Assembly: GCF_018294505.1 (NCBI RefSeq)
Contig: NC_057811.1
Coordinates: 405,196,790-405,260,789 of the forward strand
Length of the DNA stretch: 64,000 nt
Direction: 5' to 3'
DNA from: Triticum aestivum
Taxonomy: Eukaryota; Streptophyta; Magnoliopsida; Poales; Poaceae
Shown here: positions 21,604-33,389 of the stretch, in pieces
How positions within the stretch are numbered: the stretch's first letter is position 1
Layout: each line of letters opens with the position of its first letter
Made by a program: the position numbers and the translations under genes
The notes under the pieces: model-generated
Told to the model about the DNA's origin: nothing
Database searches by the model: none
The model's input: the letters and a program-made list of their open reading frames with translations, nothing else

Positions 21604-22040
21604 GTTCGAATACGATCAGAAAACCGTCCCAAAGGGGTTAAGCTAAGATTCGAATACGATCATATAGCCCCCAGTGGCTTTGGCGTTGCCGATCAAGAGG
21701 GTACCGACAGCTATGTTCTCTTTGGTTCGAATACGACCTATGTTTGAACAGGAAGCCCCCAAATGACCTTGAGAGTTGTTTAACGACGCTGATTCAAATA
21801 CGATCCACGTCGGTTCCCAAAAGGGGTTGAGCTATGATTCGAATACGATCAAGAAGCCCCCTAGTGAGCTCGGCAGTGTGCCGATCAAGAGGGTACCAAC
21901 AACTATGTTCTCTTTGGTTCGAATACGACCTATGTTTGAACAGGAAGCCCCCTAGTGATCATGAGAATATTTAACGACTCTGATTCGAATACGATCAAGG
22001 TCACACCCAAAGGGTTAAGCAAAATTCGAATACGATCAGC
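21604..22040. repeat. Array of ATTCGAATACGATC motifs in 190-bp units (C)
   Basis: The motif (with the GGTTCGAATACGACC variant) recurs at about 21604, 21650, 21724, 21792, 21837, 21917, 21982 and 22025. Higher-order period is about 187-193 bp; each unit contains AGCCCCC and GTACC segments. Confidence 0.85.
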
Positions 22041-24704
22041 TCCCAATGGTCATTAAAGCAGGGTACCTATATTTGATTTGTGCTTTGTAACAGACTCTCT
22101 TTGGTCCCTTTAATTTTTCCTGAGAACTCGAACTTTTGCGAGAGATAAATTCTTTTTGAACCAGAAAAAACCGGATATTGAGAGTTTCAAAGCTTTATGA
22201 TAAACAAATTTACCTTGAACCAAATTTTGAACCGGATTTGAGAGCTTCAAAACTTTGTGGCAGATAAATATCCCTTGAACTGGATTTTGAACCAGAATCC
22301 TTATTTTGAGCCGGAAATCTTCTGACGGCCTTGAAATTTTCATCGATCTAGCAGTAATCTTCGGGGTCGGGTTATTTTTCCCTTCAATGACCCGGAGTTC
22401 TTGAATTCATTGAAACCGGCTAATTTGGCCGAGTCATACCATTGTAGCCCTCGAGTCTCAAGATGACTCGAGGAGTTGGCTTGAGATTCTCCATATTTGA
22501 CCATAGCAGAAGGTGTACATCATTGGCATTGATAGCGTGATGTGAATCCACAAAAGGTTGAGGTGACTGCGGCGGGTTATAAATGATCTCGTATGAGCCG
22601 TGTCAGCAACTCGGCCAATGGTTCCTTCCAACTGACTGTTGGAAGTTAACCAAACCGTAGTGGCGGCGACTTGTGCACCTACCCATTGAGCCATCTAGTG
22701 CAGACGACGGCTGATAAGACATGATAACTTGCCTCCAATTTGTTGGAAGAAAACCGGGCTACCCAAGCAGTGACTTGCTCATACTCAATAAACAGCTCAT
22801 GCAGACAGGTGCGGCCCGGTGTGTTGATGTAGACCAGGCCGCGAGAGACGGACGGTAAAGACGACCGCAACATCTGAGGCGGCACAAACAGATGAAACGG
22901 CCGTGGCGCTGTAAGCCGGTGCGGACGGGCAAGTTGTCCTCCTTGTTGTGAGCCGGCGTGGTCACGAGAGACGGCCACAGTGTTGTAAGCCGGCGCGGTC
23001 GCGAGAGACGGTCACGGCATTGTAAGCCGGTGCGGGAGTCCGTTGAGTAACGACGACCACCTGTGCCAAAAGATGTTGGCGTGCCTCCATCTCCGCGGCA
23101 TAATACCACTTTGTAATGGATAATTCTCCTGCACATAAAATACAGCAGGGCAAAGTAGTTTTGCTCGGATGAATTAATATTTTCTTAAAAGTAAATAAGG
23201 TAAATAGCACCTGGTATTTGTCGGAGGTCGATCCAGTTGTGATAACAAGGCGACCATAAAGATAAGCCGGTAGGTACAGTCAGCCGGCCAAGAAAAATTC
23301 TGCTGAGTACCGCCCATCCAGCGTAAACACATCACTTTGATGATCAGCGGTCTCTACCAAGTACTCAAGGTGCTGAAGAATTTTGTTTGGTCCGTCAAGG
23401 GCGAATAGTACACAGTATATTTGAACAATTTGACCTTATGTACCAGGCAAAAATCATCTCGCCCATTTGTCAGGGAAGCATGTATTTTGAGAAATCCGCT
23501 ACTTCTTCCTACCAGCTCCACTTAGCTGATGCCATGAAATCCAGAATGTTCTTCAATATACGCAGAATTGATATCTCCTTATACTGGTTCCACTGCAGCA
23601 TTAAATCCCAATGTCTTGTTCATCAGTAGTATGTTATTATCCACTATTTTGAGAGAACCAATGATCGACACTTTCAGTTTTCTCTTCTTGTCAATTGGCA
23701 TGTATCACTTGAACGATAGCAATAGTAGCTAGTATCTCCGTCCCGGTGGGTTAAACAAAATGACCAGTAAAAACTTCCAGTCTGTCAAGAGCAAATGTGA
23801 CACAAATATTCAGGTGACTTGGCGTGAGGCCACCCGACGCCCGGGGGGAACCAAACTGCGGCGGCAGCTTGCAGGCAAATGTCACTCGATGGCCGGGCAG
23901 CTCACAATAGCGGAGACCACTCGACGCGGGGCGGCTCGGTGCAAGATGCGCCCACAGCGGCGAGGCGGCAAACTGGAAGCAGAGGCCGGCTTGGAGTCAA
24001 TGACACAGACATTTTAAGGCCATGGAGGCGAGGGCGACTCGGAGCGGAATCTGCGGAGACCGGCGGAACGCGGCTCAAGGCGGGCTCGGTCGCGATGGCG
24101 GAGGTCCTCGTGAGGCACAACAGGGCTGGCGGCGGGTCAGAGAGGCACCGTCCATGGGCGGCTCAGGAGGCCGTGGTGCTTCACAGCAGTGGTCGAAGCG
24201 GGCCTGCGGCGGCGGCCTGGAGCCGGGCGGCGGAGGTAGGCTGCGGTGTGGAGGACGGCGACGGCTCGGAAACCACCGGGGCGTACGCAAGGTAGCAGAG
24301 GCAGGTGCCCGAAATGAGGTCGCGGGCGCAGGAGGAATCTAGATCATGGCCGGCTCCGTTTCCGGGTCGTGGCCATATTTTTTTTAAACCCTCGCTAATC
24401 CCTGGTGTTTTGCCTTTTGACCACGTGATAGTCTTCCTGCATGAATTTTCCAAAGCAGATCCCACCTGGTCGCTTCCCCATGTAACAATTTTGGCCAATA
24501 AAAAATTTGGAGCTGTAGATCAACTTGGCCATCACGTAGCAGAATACTAATTGAAGTAGTACCATTGCTACTGTGGGCCCTTCCCATTGTTTTGCAAGCT
24601 TTCACGTGGCAGCTGGTCTGATCCCTTATATGTACACATGCCCAACTTAGTCGATTGGAGGAAAACAAGGACTACGATGACTCAGACTACAGCGCAAGTT
24701 TGCT
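22041..24704. other. Non-coding interior of C, GC-rich in its second half
   Basis: No protein I can support. At 23800-24350 the sequence is CGGC-rich and gives several short overlapping frames in all directions, which I treat as composition artefacts. Near 22800-23060 GAGACGG and TGTAAGCCGG-like blocks recur every 30-60 bp. Confidence 0.5.
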
Positions 24705-24950
24705 TTACGTCGGCCTCAGCATATACGCCGCGTAATCCGGGAAGGAAAAATTACATCGGAAAGATTTAATGTCGATCTCCATGATTTTTCTGGACAGCGG
24801 CGGAGGAGCCGATGCAACCCTAGTTCTCTCTCGATCATAATCTTGTATATGCTCTTCTGATTGTTCATCTTTGACGTAGATCTTTTCTTGATCCAAAAAA
24901 TTGCGAACTCCTCGATCCCTGGGAAGATCCCTCCAAGAACTCATCACCAC
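24705..24950 (-). CDS. 81-aa ORF just inside the PBS of C, function unknown
   Basis: Starts 10 bases after the PBS, at the place of gag. It is charged (Arg/Asp/Glu/Lys) with no gag core or zinc finger. It could be the residue of a gag N-terminus or simply leader sequence. Complete frame with ATG and stop. Confidence 0.3.
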   Translation of the reverse strand: MVMSSWRDLPRDRGVRNFLDQEKIYVKDEQSEEHIQDYDRERTRVASAPPPLSRKIMEIDIKSFRCNFSFPDYAAYMLRPT

Positions 24951-24959
24951 CGTGCGCAG

Positions 24960-24977
24960 GCCCCACGGTGGGCGCCA
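24960..24977 (-). other. PBS of element C (tRNA-Lys CUU)
   Basis: TGGCGCCCACCGTGGGGC on minus, two bases inside the LTR. Its complement is the 3' end GCCCCACGGTGGGCG-CCA of plant tRNA-Lys(CUU) as I know it. Confidence 0.85.
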
Positions 24978-24979
24978 AC

Positions 24980-25520
24980 TGTCATGGAATTGTCACGGCA
25001 GATGTCCTTAGTGTCAGGACTTAGTCGCGAGGCCAACGCATCTATGTGGTAGCTTGAGAGGGGTTGGGTGGAATCGAGAGACGCAACACAAGACAAGGAT
25101 TTAGACAGCTTCGGGCCCCGGGAAACATCATCCGGTAATAGCCCTACGTGCTGTTTGTTGTTGCCTGTCCCTCTTTGGGGTGCCCTGCCCCTCCTTATAT
25201 AAGTTGGAGAGGCGGCTTTACATGTAGAGTCCTAGTAGGATTAGAACTAACTTATTCTCTATTACAAGTCAGATACAAGTACAGGTCTTGCTTCCTCATA
25301 AAGGAAATATTCCTCATGCCTTCCGTCTTAAGCCGACCCATAATAACACGTCCCGGCCTACTGGGCCTTGGGCCCTTGTCATCCGTCTGACCCGCCGTCG
25401 GGGCCATCATTAAGTCGCCAGGCTCATGAGTTGCCAATCTTCCGGCGGGTTACGATGAAGCGTCAAGTCCGGCCGGGTCATACTCTCGGCCGGGTCATAC
25501 CGCGGGGTATATCCCCGATA
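24980..25520 (-). repeat. Element C 5' LTR
   Basis: 541 bp, TTATATAA at 25195-25202. The outer terminus is TATCGGGG where the other LTR has TGTTGGGG, so the TG dinucleotide is mutated here. Followed by TSD GAGGG. Confidence 0.9.
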
Positions 25521-25525
25521 GAGGG

Positions 25526-26592
25526 TCATCTTTATTTTAGCCCCCCCGGGCCAATGCTTCTCTAAGTGTTGGTCCGAACTAGAGCACCGTGCGGGACCGT
25601 CCCTTGGCAACTTGGGTTACGTTGGTACCTGCACGCTTAGCTCATCCGGTTGTGGCCTGAGACGAGATACGCGTGGCTACTATCAGGGTGTCGGCACGCC
25701 GGGAGGTCTTGCTGGTCTTGTTTTACCATTGTCGAAATGTCTTGTAAACCGGGATTCCGAGACTGATCGGGTCTTCCCGGGAGAAGGAATATCCTTCGTT
25801 GACCATGAGAGCTTATAATGGGCTAAGTTGGGACACCCTTGCAGGGTTTGAACTTTCGAAAGCCATGCCCGCGGTTATGTGGCAGATGGGAATTTGTTAA
25901 TGTCCGGTTGTAGAGAACTTGACACTTGACTTAAATAAAACGCATCAACCGCGTGTGTAACCGTGATGGTCTCTTTTCGGCGGAGTCCAGGAAGCGAACA
26001 CGGTTTTTGGGTTATGACTGACGTAAGTAGGAGTTCAGGATCCCTTCTTGATCATTGCTAGTTTCACGACCGTTCCGTTGCTTCTCTTCTCGCTCTTATT
26101 TGCGTATGTTAGCCACCATACATGCTTAGTCGCTGCTGCAACCTCACCACTTTACCCCTTCCTTACCCATTAAGCTTTGCTAGTCTTGATACCCATGGTA
26201 ATGGGATTGCTGAGTCCTCGTGACTCACAGATTACTACAACAACAGTTGCAGGTACAGGTTTTGCGATGATCATGACGCGAGAGCGATGTTTCTTGTTTT
26301 GGAGTTCTTCTTCTGCTTCTTCTTCGATCAGGGGATAGGTTCCAGGTCGGCAGCCTGGGCTAGCAGGGTGGATGTCGTTTGAGCTTTTGTTTATGTTTCA
26401 TCCATAGTCGGATGTTGTTCTCATGTATATTGATGTATTCTTGCGGCATTTGTATGCCTTGTATGTATCCCCAACTATTATGTAATGTTGATGTAATGAT
26501 ATCCACCTTGCAAAAGCGTCTTCAAGATGCACTTCTATCCTTGGTGGGACCTTCGAGTTCCTTTAGGATAGGGTCGCATCTTGGGCGTGACA
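25526..26592 (+). repeat. H solo LTR, right portion
   Basis: Continues H after C (GAGGGTCATC follows the TSD). No gene is supported. It ends GGGCGTGACA and is followed by TSD TATCA. Confidence 0.75.
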
Positions 26593-26638
26593 TATCATTA
26601 CCTGCGAACGTGGTGGTCGACGGTTGGCCTCCCTTGGG

Positions 26639-26647
26639 CTATAAATG
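26639..26647 (+). promoter_or_regulatory. TATA box of the antisense gene in D
   Basis: CTATAAATG about 92 bp upstream of the ATG at 26732 and close inside D's PPT once H is removed. Confidence 0.6.
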
Positions 26648-26731
26648 ATGAAGGGGGCGGAGCCCCCGTCGCCCATCTCTTCCCATTCCGCTCGCTTCTT
26701 CTCCCTTGCTCCATTGCCAGTAGCGGCACCA

Positions 26732-27320
26732 ATGGCGCCTATTCGGAGGTTTTCGGCTGCAGAGAAAGGAAAAACTCCCCGCGACGAGCCCGGGCCGCTT
26801 CCACCGAAGAAGGGGCCGGTCCACCGCCACGACGTTGTCGTGAGATCGGAGGCGACGGGGCCTTGGTACGACCGACCTCCTCCAGGGTACCCGCTGCCCC
26901 TGTAGTCCGTGCGCCCGCGGCCCAGGCCGGGAGGCTCTCGGGCTTCAAGCTTAGCAAGAGGAGGGTGGACTACACCGCGGTGGACCAGTAAGTGCTCTTG
27001 CCTTGTTTCATTCTTGCTTCTGCTGCTTGACCTTGACGCTTCTACGCCGTGCGATCAGGCTGACACCTGAAGGAGGAGGCAGTGGTGCTGCTCGGGACCA
27101 ATCCGCCTGCTCCGGCTGCATCTCCCTCCGTGGAGAAGGGCAGCGCTGGCGCTCATGTCTCTCCGACTCGGTCGTCCTCACGAGGCCTGGGGAAGAATCC
27201 TCAGGAGGAGTCAGCCCCCGTGGCCCCACTGGCTCCGGAGGCACCGGTGTTCGGACCGGCTGCTGAGGCCTCCAAGGCTCAGGAGCCCCCAGTCTCCCAG
27301 GCTGTGGTGACGATACCTTC
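26732..27320 (+). pseudogene. Antisense gene of D, 5' part, cut by B1
   Basis: Begins ATGGCGCCTATTCGG. The first exon carries a TAG at 26903 and reads on in another frame, to a canonical donor (GGACCA|GTAAGT, about 26989); an acceptor GATCAG|GCTGAC lies at about 27058. The second exon is Pro/Ala/Ser-rich and runs open into the B1 insertion at 27320. It is the start of the coiled-coil protein continued at 50601. I do not see a full PF04195-like domain here, so the N-terminal domain may be lost or diverged. Opposite in strand to D's own pol, as in A and B. Confidence 0.6.
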
Positions 27321-27839
27321 TGTCGTGGAATTGTCACGGCAGATGTCCTCAAGCTAGGACGTAGTCGTGGAGCCATCGCCGCTAGGAAGCTTGAAGGGGT
27401 TAAACGGGACAAGGAACACGTGGGTTTATACTGGTTCGGCCCCTTACGGTGAAGGTAAAAGCCTACGTCCAGTTGAGATGGTATTGATTGGGGTTTCGAT
27501 GACCAGGGAGCTTAACTGCTATGCCTGGCTCTCGACGAGATCTTTTCCGTCCCTAAACCGCTGCCGGGTCGTCCCTTTATATAGGGAGGCGGACGCCCAA
27601 CAGCTCTCAGAGTCCCGGCCGGCTCATAAGAGTGTCCGGCTCGGACTCTCAACTATTCTTTCCTTACACTACAAGTTCTACCATAATGATGATTGTAACT
27701 ACGGGCTTTAAGCCATATCCGGGTCTTAAGCCCATCTTTGGCCCACCGTTTTCTTGCTTGGCGCTGGGCTTCTGGCGATGACCATTATGAGTAACCCGGC
27801 CCCTCCTGGCGGGTGACTCTAAGGTCTATATCCTCAACA
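27321..27839 (-). repeat. Element B1 3' LTR
   Basis: 519 bp, TGTTGAGGATATAGACC (minus) to CACGACA; TATA box (minus) at 27577-27584. The PPT TCTGGGGCCTAA (minus) abuts it. Confidence 0.93.
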
Positions 27840-28121
27840 TTAGGCCCCAGATTGATTCGAGCCGGCTCATGTCAATCTTCAATTCTTTCGACAGAAATTC
27901 TCCGGCTTACAGTTGTATGAAGGCCATAACCCGGCGCGACGTCATCCTCTGGTCACCGGGTAATCCGCCGTGACGTCATCTTCCATTAAGTCCATTTTTT
28001 ACTCCACCAGATCCGCAACGGATCTTATCTTTACTGCCGTCCCGAAAATCGAGGCGCCTCTCGGGCGAGATAACCGCGCTGTGGCCTCCTCGTTTCTCGC
28101 GCCCACTTATGAGCTTGCCCT

Positions 28122-28130
28122 TATAAATAG
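28122..28130 (+). promoter_or_regulatory. TATA box of the antisense gene in B1
   Basis: TATAAATAG, followed by a probable 5' leader and a leader intron (donor GTAAGT at 28302, acceptor ATCATAG ending 28909) before the ATG at 28926. Confidence 0.6.
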
Positions 28131-28925
28131 TCCGGCCCGACGGGCCTTCAGCCACCCGTCTTCCTCCTCGCGCCACTGTTCTTCCGCTCGAGCTCTGTCG
28201 CCGTCGCCGCCGCGGGTCTTCTCGTCCTCACCGACTCCGGCCGCTGCATCAACCTGTTGTGTCCAGAGAACGGCAGCGACCTCCGCGACTCTCCAGCCCC
28301 TGTAAGTTCTTGCAGCCCCGTAGAACAGATCCGCCGTGGAGCTTCTTCCTGTTCTTCCCATGTTCTTCGCCATTCTTCGCGGCCCTCGGTAGATTTGATT
28401 TTTACTGCCTCTTCTTGATCTTAGGATAGTATAGAACCAATGCGGCGGCTGTTTAGTACTCATTTCAAATGCAAGTAGACCTCTTTTTACTGCATAAAGG
28501 CCTCGTTCTAGCCCAAGAACTTCCCCTGCGTCTGTTTTTAGGTCTACGAACTTTTCTTTTGACCGACCATTTTGATCCAAATTATTTACCGCAATGTGTG
28601 AAACCTGTTTTCACCATACTTAGTAAAAAACTGCACTCGGTGAGTCATGGCGGTTTACATTTCCGGTTTAAAGAAATCACGCGCCGTAGAACCTTCCGGC
28701 TCAGAGGAAACCACGCGTCGTAAATTTTTTCCGGCTTACTTACAGCAAGGCTGTAGACGATTTGAATTACTCTCAACTACACCAGCGGCTTAGATAACCT
28801 GATGCACTTAGACATATATCATTAGTCCCCTCCATAAGCCGCCTCTTTAACATTGAACTGTAAATTTCCTCCGGCTTATAATTAAACCGGACGTTTCCTT
28901 TTATCATAGGCTGCCGACTTTCACC

Positions 28926-31900
28926 ATGCCTCCCAAAGCTCCTAAAGCATCCATCACTTGCAATTGGATGAGGTCCAATGTCACCGACGAGACTTTAGCG
29001 GATTTTGTCAAGTCAGGTTACCTGCCTAAGAAGGACGTCATGTCCTACCGTGCCCCTAACCCGTCAGAGGAGAGACCATAGCCAAAGGACGGGGAGGTAG
29101 TGATTTTTGCGGATCACATGAGCCGGGGCTTCGCACCGCCCGGCTCAAAGTTCTTCAGGGATGTACTGAATTTCTTTGACCTGCGGCCACAAGATATAGG
29201 ACCCAACTCGGTGTCCAACATATGCAATTTCCAAGTGTTCTGCGAGGTTTATCTTGGAGAAGAGCCCAGCCTGCCACTTTTCAGAGAGCTCTTCTACCTG
29301 AACCGCCAGAACGAGTGCGCCAACGGGCCAAGTTTGGAACTTGGCGGAATCTCCATTCAGCGACGGGGAGACTGCCTTTTCCCTTACGCCGAGCCGCCGA
29401 GTCACCCAAAGGACTGGAACCAGACTTGGTTCTATTGCCAAGACACGTCGCTGGCTGACGAGAGCCCGCTGCCCGGCTTTCGCCCTTCACGTCTGGAGCC
29501 GACTCACCCTCTGTCTGACAAGTTAACTAAGGCGGAGCGCCAACCTCTGCTCCCCACCATCAACAAGATCAAGGCTCTCCTGGGCAATGGTCTCAACAGA
29601 ATTGATCTGGTCTGGGTCTGGATCTCATGGCGGGTGATCCCCCTGAGCCGCCGCCCCGGCTTAATGTGTGAGTACACAGGCCGGAAAGATGACCCCCTGC
29701 GACACAGCCGCAACGATCTTCCTGAAGACGTTGCTGAAGACATGACCAAGGCTCTCTTGAACGAGAGCTTGGCAGACTACGGGAGGACCAGGTTAGCCCC
29801 CTTTTGCAAGACCAATCCAGCCCCAACAGTAAGCCGCTGATCTGAACATCTTATCTTCTTTTGTAGATAACTTTCATCTGAATCTTTAAGAAATCATCAT
29901 TGTATTTTTCAGGCTGATGACAAATTCTGGAAGGTCAAATATGACCATGAGGCGGCCAAGAAGGCCAGGAAGGTGAAGAAAGCCGCCAAGAGAGCCGCTC
30001 CCCGTAAGAAGGGAAGTAGGCCTACTGCTTCAGAGCGGATGCAACTAAGTGACAGCTCCGAGTCAGAGGTAACCCCTGAACCTGTAAGCTCTTGTTATGT
30101 TTATTGTTTATTTCTGTCCGCCTTATCAATACTGTTCATCAACAGGATGACACCGGAGCAAGTAACCCGGTGGTTGAAGAGGTAATGTCACTTTCCTCCG
30201 ACTCGGAGCCCTTTCCAAGGCTGAAAGTCCGAAGGGTAACCCGGAAAGTAAGATTTTCACATCCTTTAGCTTATTAAGATCCTCAATTTCTTTTGAAGCG
30301 ACAGACTCATGAGAGCCGGCGGCACACCCGGACCAACAAGGACGCTGACCTCTCTTCCGGCTTACCTGACGCGTCGAGGAAACGCCGGACCGAGGTGATC
30401 TCAAACTTGTACCCTTTTCATCCTTTGGCGGGTGTTATACGTCAACCACTCAACTCTTCTGACTCAAATTATCAGGAAACTTCCCCCTCTTCTGGCGACT
30501 CTATGCAGTCGAACCTGCCGGCTTTCAAGACCGTGCCTGGGTAATGATGATCATCTCATGTTGTACTTGTCTTTACTTACACTTTTGTGCCTAACCTTTT
30601 TGTCTTTTCAGTGCCCAAGCAAAACTCAGCAAAAGGGCGAAGAAGAACAAGCCGGTCGAAGAGCCGGACTTGCCTGAACCGGAGGTAGCCGCTCAAGAAC
30701 CGCCAGCTGCCTCTGCTCCTGAAGCCACTGCTCCAACCGACAAGCCAATAGCAGAAGCTTCTGCTAACCCGAAGGCCTCCAGCTCGGCTCAACCAGCAGA
30801 TGACCCGGACATGGTAATCACCCGGACGGAATTTGTGGAGCCAGGGAGACCTACTGCACTGGCCACGTGCTCTGCCAAGGGGGAGTTGCTACAGCCCCGC
30901 CGGGTTAATCTGGACCTCACTGACTACGCCAACCTGAACATCGGAGAGATCGTCTCCGGCTTCGTCAGCCAAGTGCACAAGAGCCGGGATGCAGAGATCG
31001 GCATGGTGAACCAGATTCAGCAGAAGTCTGAGGTACCACTCTTCTTTCTTCTTGCTTACTGTATAGTTATCTTGTTATTCTTACCATGCTCTAGCCCCCA
31101 AGTCTACGACTTAGGATAGAATATGTTGTAGACTGAAGTTCCGGCTTAATCATTTGAACCGGCAATTTGTAGATAGAAACGTTCGATATGCATTAGCCCC
31201 CAAGTGCCAAGTGTCTTTGCTTGGAAAGTGCTTGGGACTTTGAAAATTGCATAATAACTATTCATCCTATAACCCAGAAATTATGTAGGCTGCTTGCAAG
31301 AAGCTTGAAGCTGACATCTCCGATCTGAAGACCCGCCTAAAGACGCAAGAAACTGAGACCCGGAAGTCCAGTGCCAAATTTGTGTCCAGTATTGCTGCGC
31401 AAGAAAAGCTGAAGACGGACTTTGACGCTGAACGGAGAGCCTGGGCCGAAGAGAAGGCTACTCTGGTGAACCGGGTCGAACAGGCGGAGAAGGCTCTGTC
31501 AGAGAAGACCGCCGAACTCTCCGGCTTAAAGCGCCAAGTGTCCCAGATGGTTGCCGCAATCTTCGGTAAGTCATTTCACCGGCTTTCATCAAGTTTATAA
31601 TCGTTATATCTCATAACTCATCCTTGTCGGTGGCTTATCTTATTCTGTTAAACAGGTCCTAGAAGCGCCAACCTCAGCCAAAGTGTGGTAACCAAGTTGA
31701 AAGCCGTGTACACCCTGGTGGAGCAACTCTACACCGGGTCACAGCGTGCTTTGGCTGTGGTGGCCCTATCCAATGAGGTGCCGACTCACCTGGCGGAAGT
31801 TCTTCACCGGCTCGCCGTTCTTCCGCAATGTATCCAAGAGCTGCGACGGGCCTCTGCAAGAGCCGGAGCCATAGCTGCTCTAAGCCGGGCCAAGGCGTTC

Positions 31901-32299
31901 CTTCCAGAACTAGACCCGGCGGACATCGCTCTGGGCTACCCCAGTTTGAAGGAAGACGGCACCGCCTTCAACCAAAAGGACTTCGCAGCCTGCGTGAAGA
32001 TCGTACGCCCGGTGGCCACTCTGATCGGCAATGATACAGATCTGACTAAGTACCAGCCGGGTTACGATGCAGAGAATCAGAGGATCCCCACTCCGCGCTA
32101 TGAAGCCCTCAGCTTAATCCCGCCGACTCGGAAGCACACCTTTGCCCCGTAGATTGACCCGGCCGGGTTAATTGTCGAGGAAGCTCAATTTGAAGCTCTG
32201 AGTGGCATTGACTGGAAGTCGTCAACTTTCCAGTTCTTGGGAACAACCAGAGGAGAAGAGAGGGATGAGCCGGAGACTTCAACCCAGCAAGCATCGTAA
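28926..32299 (+). pseudogene. Antisense gene of B1 (PF04195-like domain plus coiled coil), two nonsense codons
   Basis: Likely exons: 28926-29828, 29913-30068, 30146-30247, 30299-30540, 30612-31032, 31289-31565 and 31656-32299, joined by GT-AG introns (GTAAGC, GTAACC, GTAAGA, GTAATG, GTACCA, GTAAGT donors). Exon 1 holds a globular domain (FADHMSRGFAPPGSKFFRDV, CEVYLGEEPS, TWFYCQDT) aligning with exon 1 of A's antisense gene. Exon 2 is Lys-rich and NLS-like. The last two exons are helical and Glu/Lys/Ala-rich. TAG at 29079-29081 replaces CAG of the B2 copy, and TAG at 32150-32152 replaces GAG. The introns hold the stem-loop units. Function unknown; this copy is broken. Confidence 0.8.
31092..31243. 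repeat. Two TAGCCCCCAAG stem-loop units in an intron of the B1 antisense gene
   Basis: Units at 31092 (stem AGTCTAC/GTAGACT) and 31194 (CAAGTGCCAAG with CTTGGGACTTTG). The same units expanded to six in C at 20274-20850; the B2 copies lie near 46190 and 46290. Confidence 0.75.
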
Positions 32300-32829
32300 C
32301 TCTGCAGGCGGCTTACCAAACAATGCTTCACCCTTTTGGACTCGACGAGTCTTGTAATAGAGTAGGACCAACACTTTAACCTTGCCGTGCCATCGTGCAT
32401 GCGTTGAATGCTGAATCCCATTTAAGTTGTCTCCTTTACACCTCTCCGGGTCATAGTTGATCATTCATTTTCCTTAATCTCAAATAGTTGCCTTTAACTA
32501 TCCTGCATAGAAAAACAAATCACAAGTCTCTAGGCGGCTTACCGCACTGAGAACCGCAGTTTTAGACATATAACCCAGAAGATGAATGAAAAAAGACTGG
32601 TCCTCAATTATGTCTTTGATATACTCGTAATAACACACTTACCGGCCTGCAAGCACACTGCCGGCTTATATAACCCGGGTAATAAGGTTGGTACCTCAAT
32701 TCCGGTTTACCAGTCTTAAGAACGCTGATTATATTCGACTAGTACTGTAAATCAAAGTTTAAGCCGGCAAAGTGAGACCCGCCGTGCATACTTGAACTCA
32801 TCAGAAGAACTTGCTATAAATCAGAAAAA
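32300..32829. other. Non-coding spacer of B1
   Basis: Between the antisense gene's stop and the TTCGAA array. No ORF supported; GGCGGCTTACCGC-type sequence near 32533. Confidence 0.5.
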
Positions 32830-33245
32830 CTTAGAGGCTTCCGGTTCGGATACGACCAGAGACCCGTCCCAAAGGGGTTATGCCAAGATTCGAATACGAT
32901 CATATAGCCCCCAGTGGGTGTGGCGATGCCAATCAAGAGGGTACCGACAGCTATGTTCTCTTTGGTTCGAATACGACCCATGTTGAACAGGAAGCCCCCA
33001 AATGACTTTTAATAATTGTTTAACGACGCTGATTCGAATACGATCCACGTCGGTTCCCAAAGGGGTTTAAACTATGATTCAAATATGATCAAAGAAAACT
33101 CCCTAATGAGCTCGGCACTTTGCCAATCAAATGGGTATCGACAGCTATGTTCTCTTTGGTTCGAATACGACCTATGTTTGAACAGGAAGCCCCCAAGTGA
33201 CTATATTTGTGTACGGCTAGATTCGAAATACGATCATAAGCCGGA
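32830..33245. repeat. Array of ATTCGAATACGATC motifs (B1)
   Basis: Seven copies with the same order and about 190-bp higher-order period as in C, lying between the 3' ends of the antisense gene (plus) and pol (minus). Confidence 0.85.
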
Positions 33246-33389
33246 TCCTCCTTCAAGTTATCACATGATCATGTAATGAAAGCAACACATTTATCTTTGG
33301 AGGAGAAAAAAGGACAGAGGTCCTGCTTTATTGCTTATCATAATATGTACATGGCTTAGAGAAATATGTACATTATGAGAGCCGGTGGC

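Larger units (their letters stand above)
19132..25520 (-). mobile_element. Element C: pol-less (LARD-like) relative of element B
   Basis: LTRs at 19132-19732 and 24980-25520, TSD GAGGG (19127-19131, 25521-25525), PBS for tRNA-Lys(CUU) and PPT. Over the shared 541 bp the LTRs differ at 12 sites (2.2%, about 0.85 My). The 5.2-kb interior has no protease, RT or integrase. Its order of landmarks (PPT, stem-loop array, TTCGAA array) matches that of B1 without the coding exons, so it is probably a deletion derivative mobilised by B-type enzymes (inference). Confidence 0.88.
15492..26592 (+). mobile_element. Element H: solo LTR of about 4.7 kb, split by element C
   Basis: Starts TGTAACACCCCAGATTCG and ends GGGCGTGACA, with TSD TATCA on both sides (15487-15491, 26593-26597). 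Removing C and its TSD copy leaves about 4707 bp. I find no PBS, PPT, internal LTR pair or pol, so it is best read as a solo LTR left by unequal recombination. TATA box in plus orientation at 16050. Unusually long for an LTR; family not named with confidence. Confidence 0.8.

Noticed and set aside
20274..22040. CRISPR-like array
   Set aside because: Repeat units contain variable stems rather than fixed repeats with unique spacers, there are no cas genes, and the context is a plant retrotransposon.
23800..24350. Several 70-140 codon ORFs in GC-rich part of C
   Set aside because: Frames are open in all directions because of CGGC-rich composition; no motif and no conservation visible.
19187..25525. 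Left end of C at 19192
   Set aside because: Flanks AAAAC and GAGGG do not match; with the end at 19132 the flanks are both GAGGG.
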